In this document: in pieces, positions 5,965 to 7,451 of the stretch
How positions within the stretch are numbered: position 1 is the stretch's first letter
Layout: every line of letters starts with the position of its first letter
Assembly: GCA_031285415.1 (NCBI GenBank)
Contig: JAITWF010000030.1
Location: 1-7,451, forward strand
Source of the DNA: Deferribacteraceae bacterium
Lineage (GTDB): Bacteria > Chrysiogenota > Deferribacteres > Deferribacterales > JAISNW01
Reading direction: 5' to 3'
Length of the DNA stretch: 7,451 nucleotides
Notes under the pieces: model-generated
Seen by the model: only the letters and a program-made list of their open reading frames with translations
The model's database searches: none
Told to the model about the DNA's origin: nothing
Program-made: the position numbers and the translations under genes

Positions 5965-6675
5965 ATGTATAAGAGGCTATTTTCCCCTATCATACTGGGG
6001 ATCTCACCTATCTTCATAGTATTGTTTGTTGTATTTGCGCTTCTTTTTCATGCAAACCCACAGTGGGATATAGAGTTCAGTAACCTCTTCTATACCCCAT
6101 CAGATGATTTCTATATGGCGGACAGATGGTGGGCGTATGGCATCTATCGTGGTGTCCACATTGCAACCGCCGCAGTTATCGCTATATTAGCACTATTTAT
6201 CATAGCTACCGTATTGACACATAACGATAAACTCTTCAGTATCACTCGCAAAGCGGCGATATATATGCTGATAGTTATGATACTAGGCCCTGGGCTTACT
6301 GTGAACACGCTTCTAAAAGATAATGTCGGCAGGGCGAGACCTGCGCATGTGACGGAGTTTGGAGGCGACCTTATCTTCACCCCTGCCTTCGAGATCTCGA
6401 ATCAGTGTGATAATAACTGCTCCTTCGTCTCTGGGCATGCCGCATTCGGTTTCTACTGGGTTGCGCTTGCGCTACTTGCTACCTCTGCCGTCTGGAAGAG
6501 ACGATGGATAGCGTTAACAGCCGTTCTCGGTATCGGAATAGGTCTTGTGCGAGTGATTCAGGGGAGGCACTTTTTAAGTGATGTAATCTTCTCATTCTTC
6601 TTTGTATATGCTGTAGCAACTATAGTGTATTGGATTATGTATGGACGGTACAAGTCAGTTGAAAACAGACAGTAA
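5965..6675 (+). CDS. PAP2-family membrane phosphatase
   Basis: A 236-residue inner-membrane protein with about six membrane segments (near residues 7-29, 60-84, 98-118, 158-176, 180-198 and 203-226). All three phosphatase motifs are complete: K118-x6-R125-P126, S156-G157-H158 (in CSFVSGHAAFGF), and R196-x5-H202-x3-D206. His202 would form the phospho-enzyme, with His158 as acid/base. The family removes phosphate from phosphatidate, undecaprenyl pyrophosphate, PGP or lipid A; the motifs do not choose among these. Two Cys residues in CDNNC just before motif 2 face the periplasm and could form a disulfide. I prefer ATG 5965 to the in-frame GTG at 5953, which lies inside the repeat; GGAGGG (5948-5953) is 11 bases upstream, a rather long gap. 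The 3' end overlaps the HPr-EI gene. Confidence 0.9.
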   Translation: MYKRLFSPIILGISPIFIVLFVVFALLFHANPQWDIEFSNLFYTPSDDFYMADRWWAYGIYRGVHIATAAVIAILALFIIATVLTHNDKLFSITRKAAIYMLIVMILGPGLTVNTLLKDNVGRARPAHVTEFGGDLIFTPAFEISNQCDNNCSFVSGHAAFGFYWVALALLATSAVWKRRWIALTAVLGIGIGLVRVIQGRHFLSDVIFSFFFVYAVATIVYWIMYGRYKSVENRQ

Positions 6676-7451
6676 CAGGCCGCAACCTATAAAATATCGG
6701 TTTTTTATGGAACTTCGCAGGGGGCTACACTCTGAACCTGCTGAAGAGCTAGTCAACCTTATAACTCCCTTCAACTCACAGATAACTATACGTAATATCA
6801 GCAAAAACACGACTCATATAAACGCTAAAAGTTTAAATAATATTGCGCTAAGCAATATCTCCATAGGCGACGAGGTGGAGATAGCCGCCTATGGGGCAGA
6901 TGCAAAGGTCGTGATCGGGCTTCTACAGAAGCTTGTCGAGAATGAATTTTTTGATCCTCATAGCGTAAAGATGACGAAAACTGTACTCTCTGGCGGTGTT
7001 GCTATCGGTACACTCTGCTGGGAGGATAGCTCCGTCCACGAGATCCACCCTGCCAAGATCGATGATGTAGAGGCGGAGATCGAGAAGCTCGGGCAGGCAC
7101 TTGAATCTGTCTATAAATCGCTATCAACTGCTAAGGAGAAGCTCTCCTTGCAAGGTTTGCACGACGAGGCGGCGATCTTCGACGCCCATATGCTGATCCT
7201 AATGGATGGCGAGGTTATCTCATCGGTTAAAAATCAGATCAGGGGTGAAAACCTGAACTCTGCCTACGTCTATCGAGAGAAGATGGTGGGGCTTGCGGAG
7301 GAGTTTCGCAAGCTTAGCAACGAATATATGCGAGAGAGAGCCGCAGACCTTCTGGATGTGGCGAAACAGGTGATCTTTACGCTAGATGGCAAAACGAACG
7401 AGCCTGAGCCAGATTGCGAGGATGTGATCCTTGTGGCGCACGAGGTAACCC
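6641..7451 (+). CDS. HPr-Enzyme I fusion (PEP-protein phosphotransferase), 3'-truncated
   Basis: The frame is open to the window end, giving 270 codons. Residues about 18-105 are an HPr domain: GLHSEPAEELV with the phosphorylated His at residue 30, and INAKSLNNIALSNISIGDEVEIAAYGADA with Ser64 at the regulatory-Ser position. A linker leads to the start of Enzyme I: GGVAIG, DEAAIFDAHMLILMD, then YMRERAADLLDVAKQV and VILVAHEVT. The active-site His and PEP-binding domains lie beyond the window. Enzyme I takes phosphate from PEP and passes it to HPr; the fusion does both in one chain. Glu32 replaces the near-invariant HPr Arg17. ATG 6707 would remove the first HPr beta strand (KYRFFMEL), so I chose ATG 6641, with a weak GGA 6 bases upstream and a 35-base overlap with the phosphatase gene; TTG 6659 is possible. 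No EIIA domain lies upstream, unlike DhaM or FPr. Confidence 0.88.
   Translation, partial: MDGTSQLKTDSNRPQPIKYRFFMELRRGLHSEPAEELVNLITPFNSQITIRNISKNTTHINAKSLNNIALSNISIGDEVEIAAYGADAKVVIGLLQKLVENEFFDPHSVKMTKTVLSGGVAIGTLCWEDSSVHEIHPAKIDDVEAEIEKLGQALESVYKSLSTAKEKLSLQGLHDEAAIFDAHMLILMDGEVISSVKNQIRGENLNSAYVYREKMVGLAEEFRKLSNEYMRERAADLLDVAKQVIFTLDGKTNEPEPDCEDVILVAHEVT

Noticed and set aside
891..6380. Antisense open frames opposite the symporter, ppiD, PAP2 and other genes
   Set aside because: They lie opposite clear genes, show no recognisable domain or binding site, and look like low-complexity reverse readings of membrane or periplasmic proteins.

Overview
The window (7,451 bases, roughly half G+C) looks like ordinary chromosome of a Gram-negative bacterium. 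The signs are a lipobox lipoprotein, a membrane-anchored periplasmic PpiD-type foldase, a small bacterial-type SRP RNA and biosynthetic leuB. I cannot place it below that level. All six protein genes and the one RNA gene are on the + strand; the first and last genes are cut by the window edges.

Layout. 2-850: 3' part of a formyltransferase (sugar-nucleotide or Fmt/ArnA-like) whose usual catalytic Asn is replaced by His. 845-872: a good sigma70-type promoter at the end of that gene. 898-1215 and 1217-2389: a tight two-gene unit of a TRL-like lipoprotein and a DAACS-family symporter whose substrate-site residues suggest a non-acidic substrate. 2401-2450: a G+C-rich hairpin repeat. 2517-2687: promoter and SRP RNA gene, whose terminal stem can be extended by an A+T-rich outer helix starting at the predicted transcription start. 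2708-4582: ppiD-like gene, starting 20 bases after that helix with no visible terminator between. 4594-4714: a paired inverted hairpin repeat. 4729-5805: leuB. 5841-5956: a second head-to-head pair of the same repeat class. 5965-6675: PAP2-type membrane phosphatase. 6641 to the end: an HPr-Enzyme I fusion overlapping the phosphatase gene and cut by the window end.

How the parts relate. The clearest functional link is between SRP RNA (co-translational targeting to SecYEG) and PpiD (a chaperone known to sit at the SecYEG exit in E. coli), apparently in one transcript. The lipoprotein and symporter probably form an operon, as do the phosphatase and the HPr-EI fusion. leuB stands alone between two repeat pairs.

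I found no CRISPR array, transposase, phage gene, tRNA, rRNA or defence cassette, and no convincing wholly new system. The points most worth following are the SRP RNA-ppiD arrangement with its extended stem, the repeat family with constant arms and variable inner hairpins, and three conserved-residue substitutions (formyltransferase Asn to His, HPr Arg17 to Glu, symporter Arg to Gly).
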